Numbered from the stretch's first letter, positions 36,170-48,350 are shown. The stretch is 64,000 nt of DNA from Valencia hispanica (GCA_963556495.2 OY747721.1:30070849-30134848), one strand, 5' to 3'. A program made the numbers and translations. The notes: generated by a model from the sequence alone, not told the origin.

Positions 36170-36760
36170 CTTGACAAGGATTGGACCCAAAACAAAAGCA
36201 CAAACCAACAGGATCAAATAAAGGGTTTTTATTTTACAAAAATATGGACAATGTGATCTTTGGAGGTTGACAGCTTCTGGTCAAGCACACCCAGGTCCTG
36301 TACTGCAAAGGAGACAGACTGATGAGTGAATGGCAGCAGAACCAGGAAGTAGTTTACTAATAGAAACTAGAACGTACCGTAAAGTGCAGCTTCTCAGGCG
36401 TAGTCTGCCGAGGAATATATAGAGATCAGGGTGCGGGGTTTCTGATTAACCAGGAATGATCCAGGGAATATAACTGATCTCAGAGAAGGGTTCCAAAAGG
36501 AGCAGGGTTCCAGATGCCCGTGATCCAATAATTCGTGATCAAATATTCAGTCCAGGTCAAATACCATGAGAGGCAATGGTAATCAAGGTCCAGGAGGCTG
36601 AAATTAGAGTCTAGAAACAAGCAGGGGTCGGTGCACAACAATATGTTTAGTTACCAGGGATCAGGCAGAGGCAGTGGTCAGTAGGCAGAGATCAGTGTAT
36701 TGGTGTTTAACTCAGATTGTGATAACTGGTCCAATGACATCAGAAAAGATTTTGTTTCCA
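36170..36760. repeat. unclassified repeat with recurrent GGTCCAG/CAGGG motifs
   Basis: The segment has a TTTTTATTTTAC stretch near 36223 (AATAAAA on the minus strand) and then many short motifs such as TCCAGG, GGCAGAG and CAGGGTTCC. Purine-rich DNA of this kind is common in old fish retroelement copies. Boundaries and class are unknown. Confidence 0.35.
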
Positions 36761-38114
36761 ACTGGTTTTAATGGTCCATAAATGTGACATAACAGTAAAT
36801 TAGCTGAAGTGCTTTATTTTAATCTCCGTGATTATGCATCCCTTCCACCCAGATCAGCTTATAGTCCTAATGTCAATAAAAGCTCCCATTTATGTTTCTG
36901 TGATATACAGCTGTTACATTAAGTGTGAGGACTAACACTGCCTCCACACTGGAGCTGTTATGTGCGTGCAGAGATGCCACCACTTGTGGCTGTCTTGTCA
37001 CTTGCATGACTACAAAGGGTTTTATGGCTTTAGGCTCAGTAAGATCAGAGGCCAACTCGCACAAGGTTTCCTTTTTTAGACTCAATCAATTATTAAAGGC
37101 TGCTTTCGTATTCTCTACCTTCCTGTCTACAAAGAAAACAATGTTTTTGTTTTACTTTTGGTTGAAGAGAAAATTAGGTGAAAGTTTAAAAACTGTTGCA
37201 GTTTGATGTGAAAGAGAGCCCTAAGGATTTTGTTTTTGTTTTTTAGTTTGACACCTTCAGAAGTGACATTCCCTGTCTTATCAAAATGATGCTTTTGTTC
37301 TCTATTAGTTTGATTTAGCACAGCACATGACTACAGTAGTATGAGGAGTGCCTTTGCTGTGACACATAAAATTATCTTCTTAGTTGAACATTGATTTTAA
37401 TAATAGTCATGAATATTTAGTTTTCTACAAGTCATTGAATTGATTTTTTTACTATGAATATTCTATAGCAGAGCGGTACGGGTAGCAGGATCCTGACTCG
37501 GTCTGATACAAATAATTTGAAAGAATTTAACTGAGCATTTCTTAAATTGTAATACCTTTTCTTATATTTACATTTATCTATTTTAATGTCCAGTGGTGTT
37601 CTAGTTTTTACAGTGCTCACAGCATGAGCATTTCAAAAGATAGAAGTCAAGTTGCAGTGAAATGCATACTGGATCAACAGAGGAATAGCATAAGTTGGAT
37701 AAAAATGTCTGTGTGGCTGTCTCTTTAAAGAGAAGCATATACCGTAGAAGAATTACGTTTTTTATTTTTATTTTACATGGACAGAGCAGAACATAGATTA
37801 TATAATTAAACCAATATTTTTAATGTAGGTGTGCTGGCTATATTTAGAAGGGTTTTAAAAAATGAGTTGTCTCTTCACAGTTCAGGCCATGTGTGTAAAC
37901 ATTGGTTTAGGGCATGTAAAAATAGACTTAATGTCAACGCAATGTCATCAGGTGACTTTGAACCCATCCAAACCCTAAGTGAATGCATTAATTAACTCAA
38001 TGGCTGTATGTGCCATAATTTTCTCCAGCTGAACAGAAACAAAATTAGTAATTATTATCAAGACTCAGTACACAGCTTCAGTTAATACAGCTAGAAACTA
38101 CTGATCAGGTCTGA
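36761..38114. other. unique-looking intronic DNA
   Basis: No recognisable element or coding domain. Confidence 0.35.
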
Positions 38115-38855
38115 AATGTAGGTGTAGTTATCGACTCAGAACCTCCAGAGTCACATAAAGGCAATAACAAGGTCAGCCTTCTATCATCTGAAGAACATTT
38201 CTAGGATTAAAGGACTAATGTCACAACATGACCTACAAAACTCATCCATCCGTTTATCTTCTACAATCTACAATCTAGTCAGATTGTTGACTGCACCAGC
38301 ATCCTCACAGGTCTGTCTAAAAAGTCAGACACCTGCAACTAATCCAGCTCGTGTCCTCACTAGAACCAGGAAAGTAGAACCCATCAGTTCTAAACCCAGT
38401 TCTAACGTCCTTACATTGGCTCCCTGTATCTTAGAGAATAGACTTCTTAATAGACTACTTTGACTAATTTATGAAGAATTTGATTGGCTTAGCACCAAAG
38501 TATGTTGAAGATGTGTTGCCACCATGCCACTATAACCCCCTAAACCACTCAGGTCTTCCAACTCTGGTCTATTAATCATCCCTAAAATTGGAATCAGGCA
38601 TGGAGAAGCAGCTTTCAGTTTCTATGCTCCCCTCATCTAGAACAAACTTCCAGACCACTGCAAAGCTGTTGAAACACTGAGTTCCTTAAAATCAAAGCTA
38701 AAAACCCATCTGTTTAGAGCTGCTTTGAGTGAGTGATTAATAATAGCTGGAATGTCATGTTTTAATCTGTCATGCCCATGTTATATGTCTCTGTTTTTAT
38801 GCACTTTGAATTCCCTTGTTGTGTGCTATACAAATAAAGTTGCTTTGCCTTACAT
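38115..38855 (+). pseudogene. L2-type LINE fragment, reverse transcriptase C-terminus and 3' tail
   Basis: The broken translation follows the L2 reverse transcriptase C-terminal order: V-V-I-D-S near the start, L-I-H-P-F-I, D-C-T-S-I-L-T-G-L-S-K-K-S, R-V-L-T-R-T-R-K near 38360, L-A-P near 38490, A-F-S-F-Y-A-P, and S-L-K-S-K-L-K-T-H-L-F-R-A-A-L near 38690-38730. It ends with GTGCTATACAAATAAAGTTG, the characteristic L2 3' end. Stops and frameshifts are many, and it is truncated at the 5' side. Confidence 0.85.
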
Positions 38856-40320
38856 CACTGCACTTGTGACGACTCTGTAGGGGATAAAGCTCCATGTATT
38901 GTAGTAAATTATTGGATTTGTTGAAGTATGTATCTGTGGGTGTGTCTGTGTGGGAGTGCTTCCTCCTGCTGGTTTTCAGCCTATTTATTTAATTAGCTTG
39001 CAAGGCTTAAGAGGTGATTAGTGTGAAAGCGACCTTTAGTAGGTGATTTCCCAAACTAGATTGTCATTCTTTTCTTTCCTCTCCCCCTTTTCTCATTATC
39101 TTGTGTTTTTACAGCTCAAATACTATTGACACTACCACAGATGAGATTTCTGTGGTTTTCTGAATTGTCCTAAAGGATATCTTTGTGTTCCAGTAACAGG
39201 TGTGACACTGAAATAACACATGGTAACTCATGTTTCAATCTTTGATTATTTCTACACTGCATACAGCTTTGTAAGACTTTGACGATTTGATAACCTTGAA
39301 CAGAAATATTGCAGTTTTACTGTTAATATTGGAGACAAACTCATAAATGAATATGTAAAGCTCTGACCTGTTGGCTTTAGAATAAAATGTTTTACAATAA
39401 AATGTTTACAGTAAAATTATTTCTCAAAAACAGCCCAAAGTTAAACACGTGTTTCAAATGCTGAAAATCTACTAATACAGTAAAATCTTAAAGATTATGG
39501 GTCAGAGATGTCTTTATAATAAATGCCAACTAGAACAAATAACAGGATATCACCTCTACAAAATGAATTGCTCTAAATATTCTTACTGCACACATCTAAA
39601 TGTAGAAATGCCTAATATCCCTTTTCTTCCAAAATGTACGGTATATTCCAAATAAATAACAGCTATTTCAAAACTAATATTTCAGGAAAAAATGAGATTT
39701 ACTGCTGAGTTAAATTGATAAAGTGTTTTATTGTAACTAGAAAGGAGCCATTCTGCTGTGAGCCATCATTAATTATTTATTAGAATGAGAGGCTATGTGA
39801 CATAGGGTTTGTGGATGAGGGAGAACAATTACACATTTTAAGCTTTTTACTAGTTATTAGGTTTCTTAACATGATTTTGTTCATTTTCGAGTAAGTAGAC
39901 TCTTAACTGTCAGATGTCCAAATGAGCCAAACATTTCTCGACCGAAACAGATCAAACTTAGTTGTGATATGCTTAAGCTTCATGTTGTTTACTTACAGAA
40001 TGTCTTGCACATAATCTTAGATTTAATAACAACCTGAATGAAAAGGTGACATTCCAGTCTTTGGCTCAATACAGCTGTGGTGCTTCCTATGACCTCCTCA
40101 CTGGGGGTACAAATGGTTGATTCTCTCCCATTATCTCCCCTTCGTAACACCTTCCACACACAGTAGTGTTGTCATCACTATTAGATGGTATTACTCTGTG
40201 TTGTAGGTTCATCGACTGGGAAAATAAGATTCGATTTTTTTTGTTTCTGAGCAGCTGTCACTAATAGAACCTAAAATTGTCCAATTCCCGTCACCAGCCA
40301 ATTTCCCTATGAGTCTCTAA
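38856..40320. other. unique-looking intronic DNA
   Basis: No recognisable element; AT-rich with balanced stretches. Confidence 0.35.
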
Positions 40321-41078
40321 GGCTTTATTCAGACCAGAAAATTCCTTTGGTCCACCAATTTGGTCCGGACCAAAAGCGGACATACATTTTTTGAGTTTGG
40401 TGCAGTTGCATTTACACTGTACTTTTTGCAAGTGAACTATATTTTGTAAACATATTCACGCGTGTGACAATCGGTTCTGCCATTGGACAGCAATGACTAC
40501 GGTGACACACAGAGCACAGACCCCGAAATGGAGGACAACATGGAAGTCCTATATGTTGCATTCCTGCTCTGCATATTTGTGCTGTTATTGGACCTGCAAA
40601 ATCATATTGAGTGTCAAGAGCAGCTCATTCAATTTAGGTTTTGCGACGCTCTGTTTCAAATTTTGGAACAGCGTCGGCTTATGGGTGCTAAAACCTGCAT
40701 GCCCTGACCCACAACATGCTGGCAGCAGCATGGCTTAACAGAAAACTGAGGATCAGGTATGAAGTTCAATACAACATTCACAACAGGCTACGGGATATTG
40801 ATTTGTGGGGCTGTGAGCCCGAAAAGGCACAAGTAATCTGCAGTTTGTTCGGGTCGTCACTGGTGCGGTTCGCTTCAGGTGTGACCACAAACCAGAGTCC
40901 GTTTGGAAGCGGACCGAGACCACCTAAAAAGTGGGTCTAGGTCCAGTTCTCTGATCCTCACCAGGATTCATTTGTGTGTATTCACACCTGCATAAAACGC
41001 TGGTCCGGGCCAGCGTTTGAAACGAAACCCGGCCCGTTTAAAGTGGACCAAACAGTACAGCTCTGAATTCACCCCAAT
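40321..41078. mobile_element. decayed TIR DNA element (PIF/Harbinger-like)
   Basis: The left end GGCTTTATTCAGACCAG...TTTGGTCCACC and the right end, read in reverse, GGGGTGAATTCAGAGC...TTTGGTCCAC form an imperfect inverted pair. TAA occurs immediately outside both. Subterminal GGTCCGG and CGGGCC motifs are frequent. Two short frames (40483-40707 and 40716-40940) show no domain I can name and could be remnants of an accessory protein. Confidence 0.5.
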
Positions 41079-41134
41079 TAATTTGAAACAAAATGGAATA
41101 TTTGCTTTTACTGTTATTAAAAATAGTATTAAAC

Positions 41135-41510
41135 TAGTGGTGCAGTTGGTAGCACTGTTGCCTTGCAGCAAGAAGGTCCTGGGTTCAAATCCCGGCCTGG
41201 GGTCTTTCTGCATGGAGTTTGCATGTTCTCCCTGTGCATGCATGGGTTCTCTCTGGGTACTCCAGCTTCCTCCCACAGTCCAAAAACATGACTGTTAGGT
41301 GGATTGGTTTCTCTAAAATAGCCCTTAGGTATGAGTGTGTGCGTGTATGGTTGTTTGTCCTGTATGTCTGTGTTGCCCTGCGATGGACTGGCGAACTGTC
41401 CAGGGTGTACCCCGCCTCTCGCCCCTTGACTGCTGGAGATAGGCACCAGCCCCCCTGCAACTCTGCATTAGGATGGACGGGTATAGAAGATGGATGGATG
41501 GATGGATGGA
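41135..41510 (+). repeat. complete tRNA-derived SINE with (GATG)n tail and target duplication
   Basis: The tRNA-like head has GTGCAGTTGGTAGC (A-box-like) and GGTTCAAATCCC (B-box-like). The body carries GCATGTTCTCCCTGTGCATG and CTGTCCAGGGTGTACCCC, and a (GATG)n tail at 41489-41510. The flanks AGTATTAAAC (41125-41134) and AGTATGAAAC (41511-41520) agree at 9 of 10 positions and are the target duplication. This is the best-preserved member of its family in the window. Confidence 0.9.
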
Positions 41511-42003
41511 AGTATGAAACTATATTCATTACAGTGTCTGAATGCACAAACTGTAAAAAAATCTATTAAGTTGCTAACTTTAGAAAAGATTACTGGTTTT
41601 CAATAGACTGTTAAATTTGATGTAATATCATCACCCAGATGACTGCTGGCTCTGAACCTGATTCTAAGGGAGTCAGTTTATTCCACTGTCACCACACGCT
41701 TGCTCACAGGGGGATACTGTGAAGTTATTGACTCCCTGCAATTGGCTCGGCTTCCTCAGATAACTTTTTACCCAAAAAATATATCAACTGGACTGTTGAT
41801 GTGAATTTGAATGTCACTATACGAATGGATTGAATTTATCTAAATTGAATGTTAACCTATATACCTAGATATACAACTGTTTGTCTAATAAATAGCCTTG
41901 AGATTATAATTGTAATTTGGTACAATAGAAAGAAAGATAAATAAAGTTGTATCTGACTTTCAGGGTACACAAAATGTAGCTTTTGAGATAGTTTGATTAC
42001 TTC

Positions 42004-42690
42004 TTATTTTAACCATTCTTCTGTACATTTGCTAGGGTGTTTTGGATCAGTGAAGAGTACCTTAATGGTTGTAGCCTTTAACATAAGGAAAGATGGCCTT
42101 ACGTTTGACTCAAGAATACTTTGGTAAACAGATGTTTGAGGTTTACTCTTTGAATATATGGTGCCCACAAGCCTGAAAATGGTTAATATACCAACTTGTA
42201 GCTGTGTATATGATGGTGAACTGGCCAGGACCTTGTCCAGTAAAGCATTCCCCAACCACGACACTACCAGCCCTATGCTTCACAGATGGAACGAGGTTTA
42301 TTCTGGTGGGTTTTAGGTCTATGCCAAACGTGAGTTCTGTTCTGATATCAGAATGATTTAGTTTTGACTCATCTGTACAAAAAATATATATTCCATAGGT
42401 CACTGAATTTCCCTATGTTCACTCTGTTAAACTTTAGTTGGCCTGCATGTATTCCTGAGAGAAATTTTCTCAGGAATACATGAGGTTTTTGGAGACTTCA
42501 AATATTTTGCGATCTGCTCTTGGAGTGAAGGCCCTCATCCGCTAGACTATTTTTTTGTTTAGTGGGATGGCTCATTAAAAAATATTCTGAGACCTCTTTA
42601 GATCCCTTACCAGACTTCGAAGCTGTTGCAATCTTCTTTCTGATGGGCTCAGTTACCTCTTTGGGTTCCAGCATAATGTTCACCCTTACT
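42004..42690 (-). pseudogene. Tc1-like transposase pseudogene, minus strand
   Basis: On the minus strand the order is correct: an N-terminal helix-turn-helix remnant I-R-K-K-I-A-T-A-S-K-S-G-K-G (42498-42683), then V-K-H-R-A-G-S-V-V-V-G-E-C-F (about 42250-42290; normally G-G-S-V-M-V-W-G-C-F), then D-P-K-H-P-S-K-C-T-E-E-W-L-K at the end (about 42004-42050). Frames are broken and the first catalytic block is poor. A 15 bp perfect inverted pair lies inside at 42446-42482. Confidence 0.8.
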
Positions 42691-43092
42691 TCAACTACTT
42701 CTTACTTCACACTTACTTCAACACCAAGCTAAATGCCAGTGGTTTTAATGGGGCAAACTTCCTTCAAAATGCTGAGTTGAAGTTTCAATGCCGTACACCC
42801 CATTTGATTCACCTGACTGATTTTTAAGGTGAGTAAAATGTGAGGGTATCCTAACCTTACCATGGATTGTTTGATGTGATATACAAAACATTTAATTTAA
42901 CATATTTTTCTTTAACCCCTTTAATAACTGAATATTAAGAGGAATTAAAGTTTCATACATCTGACGTTTACAGCTTGCTGTGGCTTGAAATAATTAAATC
43001 TGACTCTTGAAATGACAAGAAATTGTTGTCTGGATTAATTTGATTTGCTGTTAGCCATGGCTGGAATTATTTCATTAAAAATTATATAACTA

Positions 43093-44668
43093 CAAGTCGG
43101 GTAAAAAAGTATTCAGTCAGCCACCAATTGTGTAAGTTTTACCACTTAAAAATATGAAAGAGGCCTGTAATTTTCATCATAGGTATACCTCAACCATGAG
43201 AGACAAAATGAGAAAAAAATCCAGAAAATCACCTGGTCTGATTTTTAAAGAATTTATTTGCAAATTATGGTGGAAAATAAGTATTTGGTCACCTACAAAC
43301 AAGCTAGATTTCTGGCTCTCACAGACCTTTAACTTGTTCTGTAAGAGTCTCCTCTGTCCTCCACTCATTACATGTATCAATGGCACCTGTTTGAACTCCT
43401 TATCAGTATAAAAGACACCAGTCCACAACCTCAAACAGTCACACTCTAAACTCCACTATGGCCAGGACCAATGAGCTGTCAAAGGACACCAGAAACAAAA
43501 TTGTAGACCTGCGCCAGGCTGGGAAGACTGAATCTGCAATAGCTTGGTGTGAAGTAATCAACTGTGGGAGCAATTATTAGAAAATGGAAGGCATATAAGA
43601 CCACTGATAATCGCCCTCGATCTGGGTCTCCATGCAAGATCTCACCCCGTGGGGTCAAAATGATCACAAGAACGGTGAGCAAAATCCCAGAACCACACGG
43701 GGGGACCTAGTGAATGACCTGCAGTGAGCTGGGACCAAAGTAACAAAGGCTACTATCAGTAACACACTACACAAATCCTGCAGTGTCAGATGTGTCCCCT
43801 TGCTTAAGCCAGTACATGTCCATGCCCATCTGAAGTTTGCTAGAGAGCATTTGGATGATCCAGAAGAGGATTGGGAGAATGTCATATGGTCAGATGAAAC
43901 CAAAATATAACCTTTTGGTAAAACTCTACTTGTCGTGTTTGGAGGAGAAAGAATGCTGAGTTGCATCCAAAGAACATCATTCCTACTGTGAAGCATGGGG
44001 GTGGAAACATCATGCTTGGGGGCTGTTTTTCTGCAAAGGGAGCAGGACGACTGATCCATGTAAATGAAAGAATGAATGGGGCCATGTATCGTGCGATTTT
44101 GAGTGAAAACTGCCTTCCATGAGCAAGGGCATTGAAGATGAAATGTGGCTGGGTCTTTTAGCATGACAATGATCCCAAACACACCGCCCGGGTAACGAAG
44201 GAGTGGCTTTGTAAGAAACATTTCTTGGTCCTGGAGTAGCCTAGCCAGTCTCCAGATCTCAACTCCATATAAAATCTTTAGAGGGAGTTGAAAGTCTGTG
44301 TTGCCTAGCGACAGCCCCAAAACATCAATGCTCTAGAGGAGATCTGCATGGAGGAATGGGCCAAAATACCAGCAACAGTGTGTGAAACCCTTACAGAAAA
44401 ACGTTTGACCTCTGTCATTGCCAACAAAGGGTATATAACAAAGTATTGAGATTAACTTTTGTTATTGAGCAAATGATTATTTTACACCATAATCTGCAAA
44501 TCAATTCTTTAAAAGTCAGACCATGTGATTTTCTGGATTTTTTTTTTCTCATTTTGTCTCTCATAGTTGAGGTATAGCCTACCTAAGATGAAAATTACAG
44601 GCCTCTCTCATCTTAAGTGGGAGAACTTGCCTAATTGGTGGCTGAAAAAATGCATTTTTACCCAACTG
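43093..44668 (+). mobile_element. near-complete Tc1-like transposon with about 210 bp terminal inverted repeats
   Basis: TA dinucleotides at 43091-43092 and 44669-44670 flank the ends. The left end begins CAAGTCGGGTAAAAAAGTATTC and the right end reads, in reverse, CAGTTGGGTAAAAATGCAT. Both continue through matching blocks (CAGCCACCAATT, GGCCTGTAATTTTCATC, GAGAGACAAAATGAGAAAAA) for about 210 bp. The length of 1,576 bp is normal for fish Tc1 elements. The ends are well preserved and the transposase is broken. Confidence 0.95.
43458..44449 (+). pseudogene. Tc1-like transposase, inactivated
   Basis: The start codon at 43458 opens with M-A-R-T-N-E-L-S-K-D and an N-terminal DNA-binding segment (K-I-V-D-L-R-Q-A-G-K). 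The frame ends at a TAG at 43578 after 40 codons. Decayed catalytic landmarks follow: W-S-D-E-T near 43886-43900, H-D-N-D-P-K-H-T near 44163-44186, and R-E-L-K near 44282-44293, so a DD34E layout is recognisable. Several frameshifts and stops lie between. The terminal TGA lies at 44447-44449. The long minus-strand frame here (43664-44320) is its antisense shadow. Confidence 0.9.
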
Positions 44669-44670
44669 TA

Positions 44671-45838
44671 AGTAAAAAGAACAAAAACAAAAATGTACAG
44701 TGAAACAAAACATTCCCTTTGCACACTGTAAAAAAGCTGAAAGGAAACCTTTACTCTTATTCGTGCAGAATCTGTGGCTTTATGACCAGGAGAAACTGCT
44801 TTTTCTTTGTGTTTCATCTCTGGGTTGAAATCTATGATATTCCAACAACAAACTATCTCTCTGATGGGTAACTAATTGGATTAGGTTTTTGATGCAGTGC
44901 TCAGAGGTGCGCACAAACCCATATGTACACACACAAATGCACACAGCTTTGGCAATTAAAAAGGGAGTACCGAAAGGAGCTCAGTGAGAGATAATTGTCT
45001 CATAAGTCAATAAGCACAGCTGTTGGCAAGGTCAGCTTTCAGTTATGGACACACATCGCTGCTCTCAGTTTTGTGTGTGTCCTCTCCAATCTGTCTTTCC
45101 TCTTTATCCTTTCCTTTCCAGTCTTCTCTCTGAGCTCCTTCTGTAAGTTGGCTGCTCCCCTGTCACTCTCCTCCATCCTTTCTTTCTGCATGGCTGGTTA
45201 TCTGGATTGCTCATGTCCCTTGATGAATATTAATGGAGAAGTTTGGATATTACATGAAAATGAACTGTTTATTTACAGTGACTCTCCTTTGGCTATATGG
45301 GAGGTTGGCAGAGGAACTCGCAGAATGATGGCAGTTTCCCAAGTATGGAGAAGAAATGGGTCAGTGCTGTGCTAAACAGGATTCCTACCAGGAAGAAGCT
45401 GTGGCCAACCAAATTTGTCACAGAACTAAAGAGGAGCATTCTTTTTTTCACCACAAAGGCTGGAACTGTTTGAGTAAAAGAGCTGAGTGGACAATACACA
45501 TCCTCCTTACTGGTATATGCTCTTGTAGTTTAATTTTGTCAGCTTTTTTGAAGTCTTTAAAGGCTATAAAACACAGAGATAAAATGTAATGCAGTGGTGT
45601 TCACTTAGAGTAAGGATCGGAGGACAAATGACTAAAGTGAAATATAACAAAATAAGCATCAGCAGTAGAGGGAAGATTGTGAAAAAACTCCAAGGTCGAA
45701 TGAAGGTATAGATGAGAGGAGATTGAAAGGAAAACTGGAGACAGAAAATGGAAGAAATTTTGACTCAGGAAAAGTTTAAAGTTATTGAAATGGTAAGAAA
45801 CATGGCATATTTTTGTTGTATTATAGGGAAGAGTGTAA
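44671..45838. other. unique-looking intronic DNA
   Basis: No element was recognised. A short CT-rich stretch near 45080-45190 generates a signal-peptide-like frame (44995-45375), probably by chance. Confidence 0.35.
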
Positions 45839-46612
45839 GGCCTGGTTCACACGGCAGGATTTTTAGGCTGATTCTGCCCCGATTCTCCCCTTCCAACACG
45901 CCCCGATTAACGAGATGGCTCTTAAGGTAATGCTCAAAGATATTCCTGCCGTGTGTGATGTGTTCAGAGCACTCTGGCCTTCTCAGAATGACTTTGGGAC
46001 CACTCCGATCACAAATCGGGGATATTCAACACGTTAGATTGTCTTAGCCCGATATCACAGTGTGTGTAGTGTGTTGCGAGGACAAACGAGCATGCAGCCT
46101 GTTGAATGTGACGTGTAGCCAATCAGAAAGCGAGCTGACGGGCAGCGATACAGCTCGGAAGCATCTATTATTATTTGCATAGAAACAGATCAGTCAGAGC
46201 TAAGTGTGTATCGACGTTTCCCAGAGAAAAAAATTAAATAGTTCACCTCCATATCTTTGTATGAAAAGTTGAGCCCCTGCTCCTGCTGTGTCCACTCGTT
46301 TATCCAATGGCAGGATTATTATTTTTTTCTCTGTTAACTAGTCCACAAACCATTGCCAATGCTTCAACCTCGGCATCCATATTTATTTACTCCTTTGACT
46401 TTAATCACTTATTATATAATGAAGTTTTGTTAGATTGCCCGTTTGAGCTTGGAATGTTTGGGAGTAAAATCAGTTTGTCATTGCCATGCGGCCGCACAGC
46501 ATACACTGCAAGACCAAAACAGGAATATCCCAGATTTTTTTTTTTTTTATCTCCGTGTGCACGTTATGAATCTCTTGTGACTATTTTCAAATCCTGCCAG
46601 GTGAACCAGCCC
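45839..46612 (+). mobile_element. 774 bp non-autonomous PIF/Harbinger-like element, copy 2
   Basis: TAA flanks both ends (45836-45838 and 46613-46615), a perfect 3 bp duplication. The terminal inverted repeats begin GGCCTGGTTCACACGGCAGG on the left and, in reverse, GGGCTGGTTCACCTGGCAGG on the right. The interior is the inverse of copy 1 at 8568-9342 and shares ATCACAAATCGGGGATATTC and the TAGCCAATCAGAAA region. No transposase is encoded. Confidence 0.85.
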
Positions 46613-46615
46613 TAA

Positions 46616-47179
46616 GGAAGGAAAGAAAAGGTCAAATTAAAGATGTTATGTAAACATGGTAGCATTATGAGTTGTGCCAACTTATGTAATTATCCAAACA
46701 AAGAGAAAGTAATAAATTAACGGGATATGAGGCGCATTACCCAATGCATCTCTAACTGATGAGGTAAGCAGACAAATTGGACTTATTCAAGAAGTGCAAA
46801 TATGCAGTTAAATGTTTTCTTGTTTAGAATCAGCACCTTGGTAACTAGTAGCTGTTTGAGGAGAGGACTGCTTATGTTGTTTCCTTCTGCTTGTAAAGAC
46901 ACCAAACCATCTTCAAAAAATGTATACATTGTGTAAGTAAATGCATAGTCCTCCGTGGTGATTAAAATACCCCCACTGTACTTTCACTGGTACCATCTGC
47001 AGTGACACATCTGAAGTGAGGTGTTTGATCAACTATTAAATGTATTATCAATAAAGGTCTAATAGCAAGTTACATGAATGGTAATTCTTTTTAAAGTAAC
47101 ACTAACCTTCCTAAAAGTATAGTATTGTAATTCATTACAACCACTAGGTATTTCTTTCTCCCTGCATCAGAAGTTATGA
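46616..47179. other. intronic DNA, nothing recognised
   Basis: AT-rich; no element or coding signal. Confidence 0.35.
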
Positions 47180-48350
47180 AACAACAGGAAAAGGACAACT
47201 AAACTGTGGCTGAACAGGGGCAAAGAGCTGAAATGTAAAGAGTGTGCCTCACAGACGATCCCATGATTCCTCTAATTTGCCTCTTTGTCAGGATTTTCTC
47301 GTGGCTTCATGAAGGGCATCAAACTGACATGTCTTTTTTTAAAACCTCTTTCAATTCATATCCACATATTTTTCGATGGAGTTTAGATCAGAGAAACATG
47401 CAGGATGTTCAAAAATAGTTTTTTTTATTTTTTTTATTTTTTTTTATAAGTCCTTTGCAGGCAAATGATACCTGCAGCATTATCCTTTTGAAAGACACAG
47501 CCATGGCATAGACGAATCTCAGTCCAGTGGGATACCCACTTCAGCGTCTTCACATAGCCTGCATGGTTTGGTGTAATGATGTGTCGATCACGAACAAAAC
47601 GGCTATTTGAGCCGAATCTTTGAAGTGACCAATCGGAACCGGCTCCTGTCCGACTGTTTTTTTATTTTTTCTTCTGTTTAAGCTGCACATCGGGAGCGTG
47701 AGCAGGAGGGAGAGTAAGGGGGTTACGCACACAGTGCCACAAATACACAGAGAAATGGGAGGGTGTAAGGGGAGAAAAAAAGTGATGCAGAATAAAAATA
47801 TGCTGGTAAGATTAGAAAATTATAATGCGGTCAAATTTGGATCAATTTCACTTATATTGATAATTCAGAGGCAGAGTGTTGAGTATGCAAAGTTAAAAAA
47901 TCATATCAAGCAGAATCTGCAGTAATCTACATTGGCTTAGCTTTACTATGTTGTTCTAGATAGTTTATACATACTTTACATACAATCAGTTTGTTTTTGT
48001 GCTTTAACATTTATTTATTTTAGAGCACTGTTCCATGGTGAGTATAATAAGTCATATAGATAATAAACATTTAATATAATTATGTTTGTATATCAGTAAT
48101 TCATTTCACACAGTTTTATATTCTTGATGATGAATTAATTTAAGAAACGAAAAATGTGAGGAGCCACTTGGGAACCAGAAGAGCCTGTATTTCGTAGTGA
48201 GCCGAGCCGTAAGAATTCCCATCACTAGTTTCATGCCTATGCACAACCGAAAATCCATTGTTCTATTTAAGAAACAGGGTGCCCAGATCAATATGAAGCC
48301 TCCCCAACCACCATGTATAAAACATTTCATTTTATAATGTAAAATGTAAC
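47180..48350 (-). mobile_element. decayed DNA-transposon relic interrupted by a hAT element
   Basis: On the minus strand the left part encodes a stretch like L-K-W-V-S-H-W-T-E-I-R-L-C-H-G-C-V-F-Q-K-D-N-A-A-G (about 47465-47550), which resembles a transposase region around a catalytic D-N. The right part (48228-48350) may continue it. The hAT insertion at 47574-48227 splits the two. Family not settled; probably Tc1/mariner-related. Confidence 0.4.
47574..48227. mobile_element. 654 bp non-autonomous hAT-like element
   Basis: The ends read TAATGATGTGTCGATCACGAAC on the left and, in reverse, TAGTGATGGGAATTCTTACGG on the right. GAGCCG/CGGCTC motifs are enriched next to both ends. The flanking octamers GTTTGGTG (47566-47573) and GTTTCATG (48228-48235) match at six of eight positions. 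No transposase. Confidence 0.6.

Noticed and set aside
41145..41190. Possible tRNA gene from A-box and B-box-like motifs (also at 19430 and 53960)
   Set aside because: The motifs are SINE heads: no complete cloverleaf, and SINE bodies follow directly.
41129..41569. Overlapping 100-120 codon frames on both strands
   Set aside because: They lie within the tRNA-derived SINE and its tail.
43664..44320. 218-codon minus-strand open frame
   Set aside because: It is the antisense shadow of the Tc1-like transposase on the + strand, lying within its terminal repeats.
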